DNA of 64,000 bases from Candidatus Thorarchaeota archaeon (GCA_020348985.1 CP070761.1:1790931-1854930), one strand, 5' to 3'. Positions 35,747-44,289 are shown, counted from the stretch's first letter. A program made the numbers and translations. The notes: generated by a model from the letters alone, not told the origin.

Positions 35747-37459
35747 TTGAGGAATCGTGAGGTAGCACGAGCTCTAAAGGAGATAGCGTTGCTCCTTGAG
35801 GTCGAAGGGAAGGATAAGTTCAAACCGAGGGCCTATCGCAGAGCGATGAGAGCGATTACATCATTGGGAGAAGACATTGAAGCCATTGCAAAACGAGATG
35901 AACTCACTGAGATTCCGGGAGTTGGGAAGGCTATCGCTGAGAAGATATCAAGTTTTCTTGAGACAGGGAAGATCGACCTTCTTGAGAGGCTGAGAGAGAG
36001 AGTTCCTGTTAAGGTGATGGAGCTGGAAGCTGTTCCAGGAGTCGGTCCGAAGACAATCAAGCTAGTCTATGATGAGCTCGGAGTGACTGATTTGGACCTG
36101 CTTGAGAAAGCTGCAGAAGAGGGGCGGATTTCAGATCTGAAGGGAATGGGAAAAAAGACCGAAGACCAAATCAAAGAAGGCATTCAGCTAGTTCGTGTTG
36201 GATTGGAACGAAAGCTGTTGTCTGAGGCCATGGCTGTCTGTGAGCCGATAGAGCTTTACATCGCTGAGATTCCAGGTGTTAGAAAAGTAGTGACAACGGG
36301 GTCTCTACGTCGTCGGAGAGAGACTGTTGGGGATCTCGATATCCTCGTGGACGCAGAAGACGCCGCCAAAGTGATGGATGCATTTGTTGTCTACGAAAAA
36401 GTAACTGATGTTAGTGCAAAAGGTTCTACAAAGTCATCAATTCGCTTGGAAGGCGGATTCCAAGTCGATCTGAGAGTGATTCCATCAGACAGTTTTGGCG
36501 CAGGACTGCAGTACTTCACAGGAAGCGTTGACCACAACGTCAGGCTTCGAGCAATTGCACAGAACGCCGGGCTGAAGCTCAACGAATACGGTCTTTTTAG
36601 AGGCGAAGAGAAGGTTGCGGGAAGTGATGAAGCGGAGATTTACAGCATTCTTGGCTTGGATTACGTTCCGCCCGAGCTGCGAGAGAACAAAGGAGAGATT
36701 GAGGCGGCTCAGCAGGGAGAACTACCTGAGCTTATTGAGCATGATGACATTAGGGGCGATCTTCATACACACACTGATGCATCAGATGGATCAAATACAA
36801 TTGAAGAGATGCTCGATGCCGCAGATGCTAGAGGGTTTGAGTACTTCTGCATATCCGACCATACCCAGTCCCTAACAATCGCCAATGGAATGGACGAGGC
36901 AAGACTTCAGAAGTGTATTGAGGAGATTGACGACCTTAACGCATCAGGAAGATGGAAACCAACGATTCTCAAGGGCGCTGAGGTCGACATTCTCGCTGAT
37001 GGTAGCTTGGATATCGAAGACGAGGTCCTAGCCCAGCTCGACGTCGTAACTGTATCCATCCATAGCCGGATGAAGGACAGCAAGGAAGTGATGACGGATA
37101 GGGTCTGCCATGCTCTTGAGAACAAGTATGTCCATGTCCTAGGACATCCTTCCGGTCGTCTGCTTCTGAAAAGACCTGAGTTTGAAATAGATCTTGAGCG
37201 GGTCTTTGAAGTCGCGAAATCAAACAGAGTCCTTATGGAGCTCAATGCTGCTCCCAGCCGTCTGGACCTCAATGCGGGCAATCTCAGGGCTGCAAGAAGG
37301 ATGGGGCTGAAAGTAGCCATCAATACTGACGCGCACAAAATCCATGAGCTTGACTTCATGAGCTATGGAGTCTATCAAGCACGTAGGGGATGGCTTACCA
37401 AGGAAGATGTGGTCAACACCCTGCCACTGAAGAAACTCATGCGAGTTCTCAGCAAATAG
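35747..37459 (+). CDS. polX: Family X DNA polymerase with C-terminal PHP domain
   Basis: The 570-residue protein has helix-hairpin-helix motifs (PGVGKAIAEKI near 57, PGVGPKTIKL near 97). The polymerase signature is GSLRRRRETVGDLDILVD with D197/D199 and a third Asp in FQVDLRV (D241). The PHP phosphoesterase domain starts at GDLHTHTDASDG (337-348), with SDHTQ later. Bacterial and archaeal PolX enzymes fill short gaps in base-excision repair, and the PHP part gives 3'-5' exonuclease or phosphatase activity. The start is TTG 35747, with a run of Gs upstream. Confidence 0.95.
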   Translation: MRNREVARALKEIALLLEVEGKDKFKPRAYRRAMRAITSLGEDIEAIAKRDELTEIPGVGKAIAEKISSFLETGKIDLLERLRERVPVKVMELEAVPGVGPKTIKLVYDELGVTDLDLLEKAAEEGRISDLKGMGKKTEDQIKEGIQLVRVGLERKLLSEAMAVCEPIELYIAEIPGVRKVVTTGSLRRRRETVGDLDILVDAEDAAKVMDAFVVYEKVTDVSAKGSTKSSIRLEGGFQVDLRVIPSDSFGAGLQYFTGSVDHNVRLRAIAQNAGLKLNEYGLFRGEEKVAGSDEAEIYSILGLDYVPPELRENKGEIEAAQQGELPELIEHDDIRGDLHTHTDASDGSNTIEEMLDAADARGFEYFCISDHTQSLTIANGMDEARLQKCIEEIDDLNASGRWKPTILKGAEVDILADGSLDIEDEVLAQLDVVTVSIHSRMKDSKEVMTDRVCHALENKYVHVLGHPSGRLLLKRPEFEIDLERVFEVAKSNRVLMELNAAPSRLDLNAGNLRAARRMGLKVAINTDAHKIHELDFMSYGVYQARRGWLTKEDVVNTLPLKKLMRVLSK

Positions 37460-37475
37460 GTCCAGCCGACTACAC

Positions 37476-38105
37476 TCACTTCAGGAAGAACCCGAAATCG
37501 CATCGTGAATCACCGTTAGCGATCGTTTTACTCCGGTCGAACCTAATCCACTTGTCAACTGCCCCGGCAATCAGGTAATCATAGTCACACAGGATGGGTC
37601 CTAGCTCCGGGTGTTCATTCTTCTGAAAGATCTCGAAATAGATGCAGCGATTGATGTCAAACCTGAATGTATCACCACTGCTTTCAATCTCCTGCAACTG
37701 GAAGTAATCATTCTCATAATTGGCTTTGTTGCCTCGTCTTGTTGACTCTACGAACGCACTCCAAACATCATCAGCTACTTCGAGATGTTCAGTCTGTTTG
37801 ACGAGAATCGGCTCTAGCATTACCTTGTATATTTCGAGAACATGTTCTCTTAGAACATGGAAATCTCCTCTCTCATCTCCTAGGGTATCATTCAGCGCAA
37901 TGACGAAGAGTGGATTCACTGCGTGCCTCTTGCCCAAGGCATCAGGAGTCAACTCCTCATTGGCCGCCAATAGTTCTCGAAACTTGATCTGGAAGGTATT
38001 TGAAAGGTCCTTGCCTAGTTCTTCGCCGTAGCTCTCAACAAGTCGATTCTCGGTTAACATACAGAGATACTGCAACAGCTGTTCAAACAGCTCTTCCTGT
38101 GTCAT
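37476..38105 (-). CDS. L-2-amino-thiazoline-4-carboxylate hydrolase-like protein (member 2)
   Basis: The 209-residue protein shows the family pattern clearly: RCIYFEIF, then a second Cys in GPILCDYDYLIAG, then RFDRSKTIANGDSRCDFGFF at the C terminus with the Gly-Asp and Cys-Asp. It is the best match to the family among the four in this window. Possible starts are GTG 38147, ATG 38117 and ATG 38105; the last begins the conserved helix. A perfect 6-bp palindrome lies at 38142-38158 in front of it. It is divergent from a three-microprotein cluster and converges with polX. Confidence 0.75.
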   Translation of the reverse strand: MTQEELFEQLLQYLCMLTENRLVESYGEELGKDLSNTFQIKFRELLAANEELTPDALGKRHAVNPLFVIALNDTLGDERGDFHVLREHVLEIYKVMLEPILVKQTEHLEVADDVWSAFVESTRRGNKANYENDYFQLQEIESSGDTFRFDINRCIYFEIFQKNEHPELGPILCDYDYLIAGAVDKWIRFDRSKTIANGDSRCDFGFFLK

Positions 38106-38141
38106 CAGAGCAAACATCCAATCTGAATTGGCGCATTTGAT

Positions 38142-38158
38142 AGTCACAATATGTGACT
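38142..38158. promoter_or_regulatory. Palindrome between the ATC-hydrolase-like gene and the microprotein cluster
   Basis: AGTCAC-AATAT-GTGACT is a perfect 6-bp inverted repeat with a 5-bp spacer in a divergent intergenic region; a further GTGAC occurs at 38165-38169. It fits an operator but no regulator is adjacent. Confidence 0.45.
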
Positions 38159-38189
38159 CTTTTCTGTGACCCTCTTTTGTGGCTCCGCA

Positions 38190-38197
38190 TTATATAC
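38190..38197 (+). promoter_or_regulatory. TATA box for the microprotein cluster
   Basis: TTATATAC lies 32-39 bp before the first micro-ORF ATG (38229), giving an expected transcript start near 38218-38222. On the other strand the same region reads TATAATG and could serve the divergent gene. Confidence 0.6.
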
Positions 38198-38228
38198 TGA
38201 TTCTTCGTGGTATTTCCTGTGAAACACA

Positions 38229-38339
38229 ATGGCTCTGGCGACAAATTCTCGGAACTCATCTGAGCTGAACACAAAGAAGCGGACCAGTCCTCCATCTACA
38301 GGAGCGATCGGCTACGCCTACATGACCGTTGTGAGGTGA
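38229..38339 (+). CDS. Micro-ORF 1 of a three-gene cluster (36 aa)
   Basis: The predicted 36-residue peptide starts MALATNSRNSSEL, contains a KKRTSPPST stretch and ends in a mildly hydrophobic IGYAYMTVVR. No family is recognised. It is the first ORF after a good TATA box, with a GTGA at about 10 nt upstream. Its last codons (GTG AGG TGA) make up the ribosome-binding site of the next ORF, so the two are tightly coupled. Confidence 0.5.
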   Translation: MALATNSRNSSELNTKKRTSPPSTGAIGYAYMTVVR

Positions 38340-38345
38340 TAGTAA

Positions 38346-38435
38346 ATGGCACTTGCTAAAACAAGGAACCGTCGAAGGAATCTCAGGAAGCACGACTCAA
38401 CCAAGGCAATAGCCCTGTACTACTTCAGGAGATGA
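38346..38435 (+). CDS. Micro-ORF 2 of a three-gene cluster (29 aa, strongly basic)
   Basis: The 29-residue peptide is very basic (TRNRRRNLRKH) with an aromatic C-terminal ALYYFRR. GAGGTGAT, close to the archaeal anti-SD complement, lies 5 nt before ATG 38346. This is one of the best ribosome-binding sites in the window. Its stop region (AGG AGA TGA) forms the ribosome-binding site of micro-ORF 3. The charge suggests RNA or DNA binding, but nothing more can be said. Confidence 0.6.
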   Translation: MALAKTRNRRRNLRKHDSTKAIALYYFRR

Positions 38436-38439
38436 TACA

Positions 38440-38562
38440 ATGAAAACTAGTTACAATGATGGAACCTCTGAGGGTCTGTCCAAGATGAACATTCAGGCAC
38501 AGAAGCCCCCAAAGCGTCCTGTAATCACACTTGAGGAAGTACTCGCGTTGGAAGCAACGTGA
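38440..38562 (+). CDS. Micro-ORF 3 of a three-gene cluster (40 aa)
   Basis: The 40-residue peptide has a polar N terminus, a proline/lysine segment KPPKRPVI and a C-terminal amphipathic helix TLEEVLALEA. GGAGATGAT precedes ATG 38440 at 4 nt. No family is recognised. A T-rich tract follows the stop, closing the transcription unit before uvrA arrives from the other side. Confidence 0.6.
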   Translation: MKTSYNDGTSEGLSKMNIQAQKPPKRPVITLEEVLALEAT

Positions 38563-38571
38563 GTACACACA

Positions 38572-38592
38572 CTCTTTTTCCTTCCATTTTCA
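38572..38592 (+). terminator. T-rich terminator of the microprotein cluster
   Basis: CTCTTTTTCCTTCCATTTTC starts 10 bp after the last micro-ORF stop. Archaeal transcription commonly stops on such T-rich tracts without a hairpin. Confidence 0.45.
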
Positions 38593-41481
38593 TTAATTCG
38601 CGAGTACTGCTCGGAGGTACTCTCCTGTAAATGAATCGGGAGATTTAGCCACGCTTTCTGGAGTGCCTGCTGCAACAACCTCTCCACCATCCACACCGCC
38701 ACCCGGACCTAGATCAATGACATAGTCCGCACTCTTGATAACATCTACATGATGTTCGATGACCAACACTGTATTGCCGGCATCCACAAGCCGATTCAGG
38801 CAATCGAGGAGCCTCTGAATATCCGCCAGGTGGAGGCCAGTTGTTGGTTCATCTAGAATATACAGATTGTCACCGTCGCGCTTGATCTTCCCGAGTTCTC
38901 TTGCGAGCTTGACCCTCTGGGCCTCGCCGCCGCTCAGCTGGGTGGCAGGTTGTCCAAGAGTCAGATATCCCAGGCCGAGTTCCCTCATCACAGCAAGCTT
39001 GTGTTGTATTAGCCTTGTATCCGCGAAGAACACCTCTGCCTCTTCCACTGTCATATCCAGAACTTCGGCAATGCTCTTGCCCCGATACTTGATTTCAAGG
39101 ATTTCTTCACTGAACCTTGCTCCTTTGCATGCAGGACACACACTCACAACATCCGCCATATATTGCAACTCAGTAGTGACAAAACCGACCCCTTTGCATT
39201 CAGCGCACCTTCCGGCGCTCGTTTGATTGAAGCTGAAATCTGAATAAGTGTAGCCGCGATTCTTCGACTCTGGAAGCTCCGAGAATATCTTCCTAATCCT
39301 GTCGTAGATTCCGATATACGTCGCAGGGCTAGATCGGGACGACTTTCCAATGGGAGATTGGTCGATGTTCCTCACATCACGAAGGTGCTCAATTCCATCA
39401 ACACGGTCATGTGGTCCTGGGATTATGCGACGGTCACGGAACACTTGCCTGAGGCGTTTGTGAAGTATATCATCAATCAGACTAGACTTGCCACTTCCAG
39501 ACACGCCAGTAATTGCTACTAGCAAGCCCAACGGAATCTCGACGTCCACGTTTCTCAGATTGTTTGCACTTGCACCTAGTATGGCCAAGGATTTTCCGTT
39601 CGATTTTCGACGTTCACTGGGCACGGCTATTGTCCTTGCTCCTGAGAGATACTGACCCGTAACAGAGTCAGCACACGCTTCTATCACCTCAACAGGGCCC
39701 TCTGAGACGATATTTCCACCGTGCAGTCCTGGTCCAGGTCCCATTTCGATGATGTGATCTGCAGACTTGATAGTGTCTACATCATGTTCAATGACAACTA
39801 CTGTATTTCCGATATCCCGCAGATCCTTGAGCGTTGAAACAATCTTCAGGGTGTCGCGAGGATGAAGCCCGATGCTAGGTTCGTCCAGCACTACGAGCAT
39901 TCCCATTAGTTCCGAACCTATCTGTGTTGTTAGCCGTGTGCGTTGTAGCTCTCCACCAGAAAGAGTGTCGGCACGACGATTGAGGTTCAGATAATCAAGA
40001 CCGATGCCAATCATCAGGTCAAGGCGTTTCTTCACTTCAGCGACAATGGGGGCTGCGATATGGGCCTTGCTTTCCTCTACCTCAACTGAGTCCATGAAAT
40101 CACGGAGGTCTCGAAGTGACAAGAGGCCCAAGTCATGGATGCTTCTGCCATTGATTCTGATGAGAAGTCGCTGTTCTTTCAACTTCGTGCCATGACAATC
40201 TGGACAGTCATTCTCTACCATGAGCCTCTGCGCCATCCTCTCCTCGTAGTCCTTAGGGGTACGCTGCTTGCTGGTCCTCTTGTACCATCTATCGACACGG
40301 TCTAGTATTCCAGAATCTGATACCATCATTCCGAAGTTCTTGTGGTCCTTGTCAATTTCTGGAGGCTTCAGTAATTCGATCTTCTCTCCCTGTGTGCCGT
40401 AGAACAGAATCTCCTTAATCTTCTCAGGGAGATCCTTGAATGGAGTGTCAAGGGAAAATCCAAAGTGTTCAGCCATGCTGTAGAATCTCACATATGGCCA
40501 GTTGATTATTCGTTTGAAGGTTCGAAGATCAGGGTTGAGAACGAATCTCTCCAAGGCGCCCTGACGAATGCTCTTCTCAGGATCTACCACAAGGAGAAAT
40601 GCTTCGGCTCTCAGATATGTGCCAAGTCCTAGGCAGGTTCTGCACGCACTATCAGACTCATTCGGTGAGAAGTACCACGGAAGCAAGTCAGCCGCCACTA
40701 CATTGTGTTCTTCACACGCAATGCCTTTCATGAACTTCTCAGGTGCTACACCCACTTCATCAGCATTCGATATGTGAATGCGAATGAAACCCTCTCCCAC
40801 AGTATGACAGCGCTGTAACGACCCTGCAATTTGCTTTGTCTGGTCGCCATTGAGTACAAATCTATCGACCAAGGCCTCTATTCTGTACTCTTGCTCTTCA
40901 TCCAGTTCTATCCTATCACTAGTACTCCTCAGTTCCCCATCTATCCTGACATCCCTACACCCTGAATTCCTTACTTCATCAAGGAGAAACTCGTAGTTCT
41001 CACCGTAGATTCTCTTCATGGGTGCGAGGATCTCAACCTCTGTTCCGCCTGGTAGGGTCTCAATATGTTCTGCTATCTGATGTACAGTCTTGGACTGTGT
41101 CTCACTGCCACAGTAGGGGCAGTAGGGGATTCCGATGGCTGAAAAGAGAAGTCGTAGGTAGCTCTGGGTCTCAGTGATTGTTCCTACAGTTGATCGTGGA
41201 TTTTTCACGCCAGTACTCTGTGAGATTGAGAGAACTGGCGACAGGCCCTTTACGAAGTCTACCTTCGGACGTTTAACCTGCGGGATTCTCGTTCGGGCGT
41301 ATGCTGACAGACTCTCCATGAACCTTCGTTGTCCTTCTCCAAACAGGACGTCGAATGCCAAGGAGGATTTACCGCTTCCACTGACGCCAGTTACTACAAT
41401 CAATTTCTCGCGGGGGATCTCTACTGAGACATTCTTCAGATTATTCTCTCGTGCACCTTTGATTTCGATAGTGGACCTCAC
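38593..41481 (-). CDS. uvrA: Excinuclease ABC subunit A (UvrA)
   Basis: The 962-residue DNA-damage sensor ATPase has two ABC modules: Walker A GVSGSGKSS at 32-40 and 659-667, and signature motifs LSGGELQR (507-514) and LSGGEAQR (849-856). The C-terminal zinc finger is CAEC/CPAC (759-785). The first finger reads CEEH (256-259) with CRTC (280-283), so one Cys is His. UvrA loads UvrB in nucleotide excision repair. No uvrB or uvrC is in this window. The start is GTG 41481, overlapping the upstream nucleotidyltransferase stop by GTGA, so the two are co-translated. Archaeal uvrA genes are generally seen as bacterial acquisitions. Confidence 0.93.
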   Translation of the reverse strand: MRSTIEIKGARENNLKNVSVEIPREKLIVVTGVSGSGKSSLAFDVLFGEGQRRFMESLSAYARTRIPQVKRPKVDFVKGLSPVLSISQSTGVKNPRSTVGTITETQSYLRLLFSAIGIPYCPYCGSETQSKTVHQIAEHIETLPGGTEVEILAPMKRIYGENYEFLLDEVRNSGCRDVRIDGELRSTSDRIELDEEQEYRIEALVDRFVLNGDQTKQIAGSLQRCHTVGEGFIRIHISNADEVGVAPEKFMKGIACEEHNVVAADLLPWYFSPNESDSACRTCLGLGTYLRAEAFLLVVDPEKSIRQGALERFVLNPDLRTFKRIINWPYVRFYSMAEHFGFSLDTPFKDLPEKIKEILFYGTQGEKIELLKPPEIDKDHKNFGMMVSDSGILDRVDRWYKRTSKQRTPKDYEERMAQRLMVENDCPDCHGTKLKEQRLLIRINGRSIHDLGLLSLRDLRDFMDSVEVEESKAHIAAPIVAEVKKRLDLMIGIGLDYLNLNRRADTLSGGELQRTRLTTQIGSELMGMLVVLDEPSIGLHPRDTLKIVSTLKDLRDIGNTVVVIEHDVDTIKSADHIIEMGPGPGLHGGNIVSEGPVEVIEACADSVTGQYLSGARTIAVPSERRKSNGKSLAILGASANNLRNVDVEIPLGLLVAITGVSGSGKSSLIDDILHKRLRQVFRDRRIIPGPHDRVDGIEHLRDVRNIDQSPIGKSSRSSPATYIGIYDRIRKIFSELPESKNRGYTYSDFSFNQTSAGRCAECKGVGFVTTELQYMADVVSVCPACKGARFSEEILEIKYRGKSIAEVLDMTVEEAEVFFADTRLIQHKLAVMRELGLGYLTLGQPATQLSGGEAQRVKLARELGKIKRDGDNLYILDEPTTGLHLADIQRLLDCLNRLVDAGNTVLVIEHHVDVIKSADYVIDLGPGGGVDGGEVVAAGTPESVAKSPDSFTGEYLRAVLAN

Positions 41482-42425
41482 TCAAAGTCCTCCTTTGAAT
41501 AGTAATATCCAGCTTCCATTTCGGGGTCTCTGCTCCGACTAGTCAGACGAACTTCTACTGGCATCCTTTGAAGAACTCCAATGTCTGCCAAGCATTCGCA
41601 TACAGCAATCAGCGTGTCTGCAACTCCTAGCCCGAGCTTTCTGCGGAAGTGTCTGTCAAGAACGGTCATACCACAGTGGCCTCCCTCTTCGTCGATGAAG
41701 TCGAGTATCGGTCTGTACAACTGCTCTGCATTCTTCTCCAGATACTCAGTTGTTAGTCTGAGGGCCTTCTCCATAGATTCCATTGTCGGGCCTTCTGTGA
41801 GGATTTCGGTGTAGGCCGCATCGAAGAACTCCGGATTACACTCAAGTGCCTGAAGGAGGTTCTCCCGTTCCGGGATCTTCCCGTGCTTGATTACCTCAAT
41901 ACTCGCCAGTCTCCCGATCACAAAGAGATGAAAGGGGAGTGCCATTAGTGGATTCTTGTAGAAGTAGAGCGACTTCCTTACCTTGCTTAGCTCAGCAGGG
42001 ACGTACCTGCCAAGAAGCAGAAGGGCCATCTGCCGGTCTCGTTCTCCAATTCTGTCCAAATCCTCCAGATACTGGGTAAGGCTGTCATCCTTTGAGAACA
42101 GCAATTTTCCTGTTGACAAAATGTGGTGAATCAATGAACCTTCGAGTGAGGTTTCCACACTCTGCCTGAAGTAACGACGAGAGTAGATACCCACTTGAAT
42201 AATGATATCCCCATCCGCGATCCAGTACTGGTCATAGTCCTTTGTGTTGTCCTTTGAAATCAGAATGATGTCGATATCAGATTCATTCCACACTTTACCT
42301 GTCACGAGACTGCCGAATAGAATTGCTGCGATGACGTTGGAGTCCTTCTCTACGCGCTCGACGAAATCTTTCATGGACTCCTCGTACATTGAGAGAGTAC
42401 TGCCAGTATTTTCGCTCACACTCAT
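41478..42425 (-). CDS. Nucleotidyltransferase-domain protein upstream of uvrA
   Basis: The 315-residue protein has a minimal nucleotidyltransferase core: AAILFGSLVTGKVWNESDID with GS and the DxD pair, then IIIQVGIYSRRYF as the third acidic or flanking strand. A long helical domain follows, and a ~60-residue tail resembles a winged-helix (CGMTVLDRHFRRKLGLGVADTLIA). Target unknown. AAGGTGA precedes ATG 42425. It lies between a transcription regulator and uvrA, separated from the first by 5 bp and overlapping the second by 4 bp. Confidence 0.78.
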   Translation of the reverse strand: MSVSENTGSTLSMYEESMKDFVERVEKDSNVIAAILFGSLVTGKVWNESDIDIILISKDNTKDYDQYWIADGDIIIQVGIYSRRYFRQSVETSLEGSLIHHILSTGKLLFSKDDSLTQYLEDLDRIGERDRQMALLLLGRYVPAELSKVRKSLYFYKNPLMALPFHLFVIGRLASIEVIKHGKIPERENLLQALECNPEFFDAAYTEILTEGPTMESMEKALRLTTEYLEKNAEQLYRPILDFIDEEGGHCGMTVLDRHFRRKLGLGVADTLIAVCECLADIGVLQRMPVEVRLTSRSRDPEMEAGYYYSKEDFE

Positions 42426-42430
42426 CGCTT

Positions 42431-43300
42431 TCACCTTCGTATCGGCATATGGATTTCCAGCACAAGCTCCTCTTCGGAGGCAAATGGATCATGAGCTCTC
42501 TCAAGGCATTGCCCCTTCCTTAGTTTGTACTTGCTAGACTTTACCCAGTCCTTGAGATTCTTGTAGCTCTCCAAGTATCCTTGTTCCCGGAAGAATTCCG
42601 ATTCCATCTCCTCCCGAAGATTGCAGGTCGTGACGGCAAAGAGACCGCCATCGAACTCCTTGGCAGTCACATCGCCCTCTGGCTCTATGTCTGGTGTTAT
42701 GCCAATCCAGAATTCGTAGCCGTATTCTTCCTTGCCGGGCGTGGGATTTGGGTTATTGAATCCGTATATCGGATGTTTGTCAGGATTCTCCAGAAGCCCT
42801 CTGGGTTCAGCCCAAGCTCTCATCTTCATCCAGGCATCGCTTTCTGGTGTCCTACTTATCGCTCGAACTGAGGCAACTCTCATCGGTTTCAGCTCTACCA
42901 CTCGGACCTGCATGTCTTCTGTGGTAGTCCTCTTCTTTCCATGAATGCGCTCTATGTATTCGGCTCTTCTTATTGCCTCGATGTCTCGTCGTCTTCTGGA
43001 GTTGGCAAAGGACTTGACAAGTGCAAGCAGCGTGCTTTCACCGTCTTCACTTAGCTTATACTGCCCCCTTTCAACGTGGATTATGATCCCGCTATCAACG
43101 AGTTTGTTCACATGATGAACTAGCGCTGTCTTGCTGAGCTCCGTCATGTCCTGAAGCTCCCCGAAGTTCCGTGGCTCATCCAGCATGGCTCGTGCAATCT
43201 GCAGCCTTTTTGCGTGAGCAAGGGAAGCCAAGACCGTGGCCAGCTCCTCAGTCAGCTCATCGAGAATCACGCGAATGTCGTCAGAACCTGTGCCACTCAT
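42431..43300 (-). CDS. ArsR-like winged-helix regulator with C-terminal GyrI-like effector domain
   Basis: The 289-residue protein has an N-terminal winged helix (SLAHAKRLQIARAMLDEPRNFGELQ, then TELSKTALVHHVNKLVDSGII) and a C-terminal GyrI/AraC-effector-like domain (VVELKPMRVASVRAI..., GYEFWIGI, EFDGGLFAVTTC). The latter binds small molecules or drugs in many regulators. ATG 43300 follows GGTGTTATC. It is first in an operon with a nucleotidyltransferase and uvrA, and a palindrome sits in its promoter, so drug- or damage-linked autoregulation is plausible. Confidence 0.82.
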   Translation of the reverse strand: MSGTGSDDIRVILDELTEELATVLASLAHAKRLQIARAMLDEPRNFGELQDMTELSKTALVHHVNKLVDSGIIIHVERGQYKLSEDGESTLLALVKSFANSRRRRDIEAIRRAEYIERIHGKKRTTTEDMQVRVVELKPMRVASVRAISRTPESDAWMKMRAWAEPRGLLENPDKHPIYGFNNPNPTPGKEEYGYEFWIGITPDIEPEGDVTAKEFDGGLFAVTTCNLREEMESEFFREQGYLESYKNLKDWVKSSKYKLRKGQCLERAHDPFASEEELVLEIHMPIRR

Positions 43301-43355
43301 GATAACACCGTCGAATATGACATGCAACACAGCTAAATAAGTATTACTATAAAAG

Positions 43356-43372
43356 TAGTACAAAAAGTACTA
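43356..43372. promoter_or_regulatory. Palindromic operator in the uvrA-operon promoter
   Basis: TAGTAC-AAAAA-GTACTA is a perfect 6-bp inverted repeat with a 5-bp spacer. The neighbouring ACTATAAAAG (43346-43355) and ACTATAAACA (43370-43379) form a direct repeat and read as TATA-like elements on the minus strand, 45-80 bp before the regulator start. Confidence 0.6.
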
Positions 43373-43437
43373 TAAACACTGAACAAACGCATGAACAAAC
43401 GCCGGGATTATGATCACGGACGGATTACTCAAGAGTC

Positions 43438-44289
43438 TCAAATGGGGCCTATGGACACACTACGGTCCCCACGGATCATTAATTGAGTCTCTCTATTCAC
43501 AAGCTCTCTTCGGGCTTTCAGAAGCGCGTTGTAGATTCTCATCAAAGGGCGGTTCATGTCAAGATGCCAAATTCTCTCTAGGACTTTCAGTCGAAGCTTC
43601 AGATGCTTGTATTCTTTGTTCAACTCGCCATGTCTGTCCCAAAGACGTCTTGACATGGTGTCATGGCTCTGAATGATTGATTGCAGCGATACAATCTTTG
43701 AGTGAATTGAGCTCAGCTCTGCCGAAATTGCCTTGGCTACTGCCTTTCCAATAAGAACGCGATCTTTTTCGCCCCTGGGTTCCAGTCTACCCCATCGATG
43801 AATCTCGGCATCTAAAGATGACAGACGTCTTGAAAGACTGCCTGATAAATGAAGACGTTCTTTCTCTGCCGATGTAATGAGTCGCCTACCGTCTCTCGCA
43901 CGTAAGTACGGAAAGAGCAAGGCGCCGGGTCTGAGCCTTACACACAAAGAACTTCGGATTAGCCTTTGCACTTTCTTCCTTACTTTCGCATCTGAATTGG
44001 CAAATCGGTATGTGACAAGTGTATAGACATTCCCCAGGCCTGAGCGAGCACTAACGCTTCTAGACTGAGCAATCTCTCTAGTCTTCCTCAAGATGATACA
44101 GCGATCACCAAAATAGCTCAACCCATTCCCGGACATACTAGTCCTGAATTCAAAGACGCCAAGTCCGACCTTCCTGATTCTGGTCGATTGATTGTGCCCT
44201 CTACTTGCCTTAGTCGTCCTAGTTGAGGGTGGATATACAACGAGATGCAATGGCCCCTTCTTGGGCTCTTCACGAATGCTTTCGATCAT
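43438..44289 (-). CDS. Basic orphan protein with coiled-coil C terminus
   Basis: The 283-residue protein is highly basic and I do not recognise a family. Around residues 88-113 there is a strand-helix unit (YTLVTYRF, then KVRKKVQRLI). This looks like the first strand and helix of Cas2/VapD-type ferredoxin folds, but the resemblance is weak. Residues ~140-260 are helical with heptad-like leucines, probably a coiled coil. No ribosome-binding site is seen, so leaderless translation is possible. It lies alone between the uvrA operon and two microprotein genes. Confidence 0.55.
   Translation of the reverse strand: MIESIREEPKKGPLHLVVYPPSTRTTKASRGHNQSTRIRKVGLGVFEFRTSMSGNGLSYFGDRCIILRKTREIAQSRSVSARSGLGNVYTLVTYRFANSDAKVRKKVQRLIRSSLCVRLRPGALLFPYLRARDGRRLITSAEKERLHLSGSLSRRLSSLDAEIHRWGRLEPRGEKDRVLIGKAVAKAISAELSSIHSKIVSLQSIIQSHDTMSRRLWDRHGELNKEYKHLKLRLKVLERIWHLDMNRPLMRIYNALLKARRELVNRETQLMIRGDRSVSIGPI

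Noticed and set aside
43438..44289. A CRISPR adaptation role for the Cas2-like orphan
   Set aside because: No Cas1, repeats or other cas genes are near, and the resemblance is restricted to one strand-helix unit.
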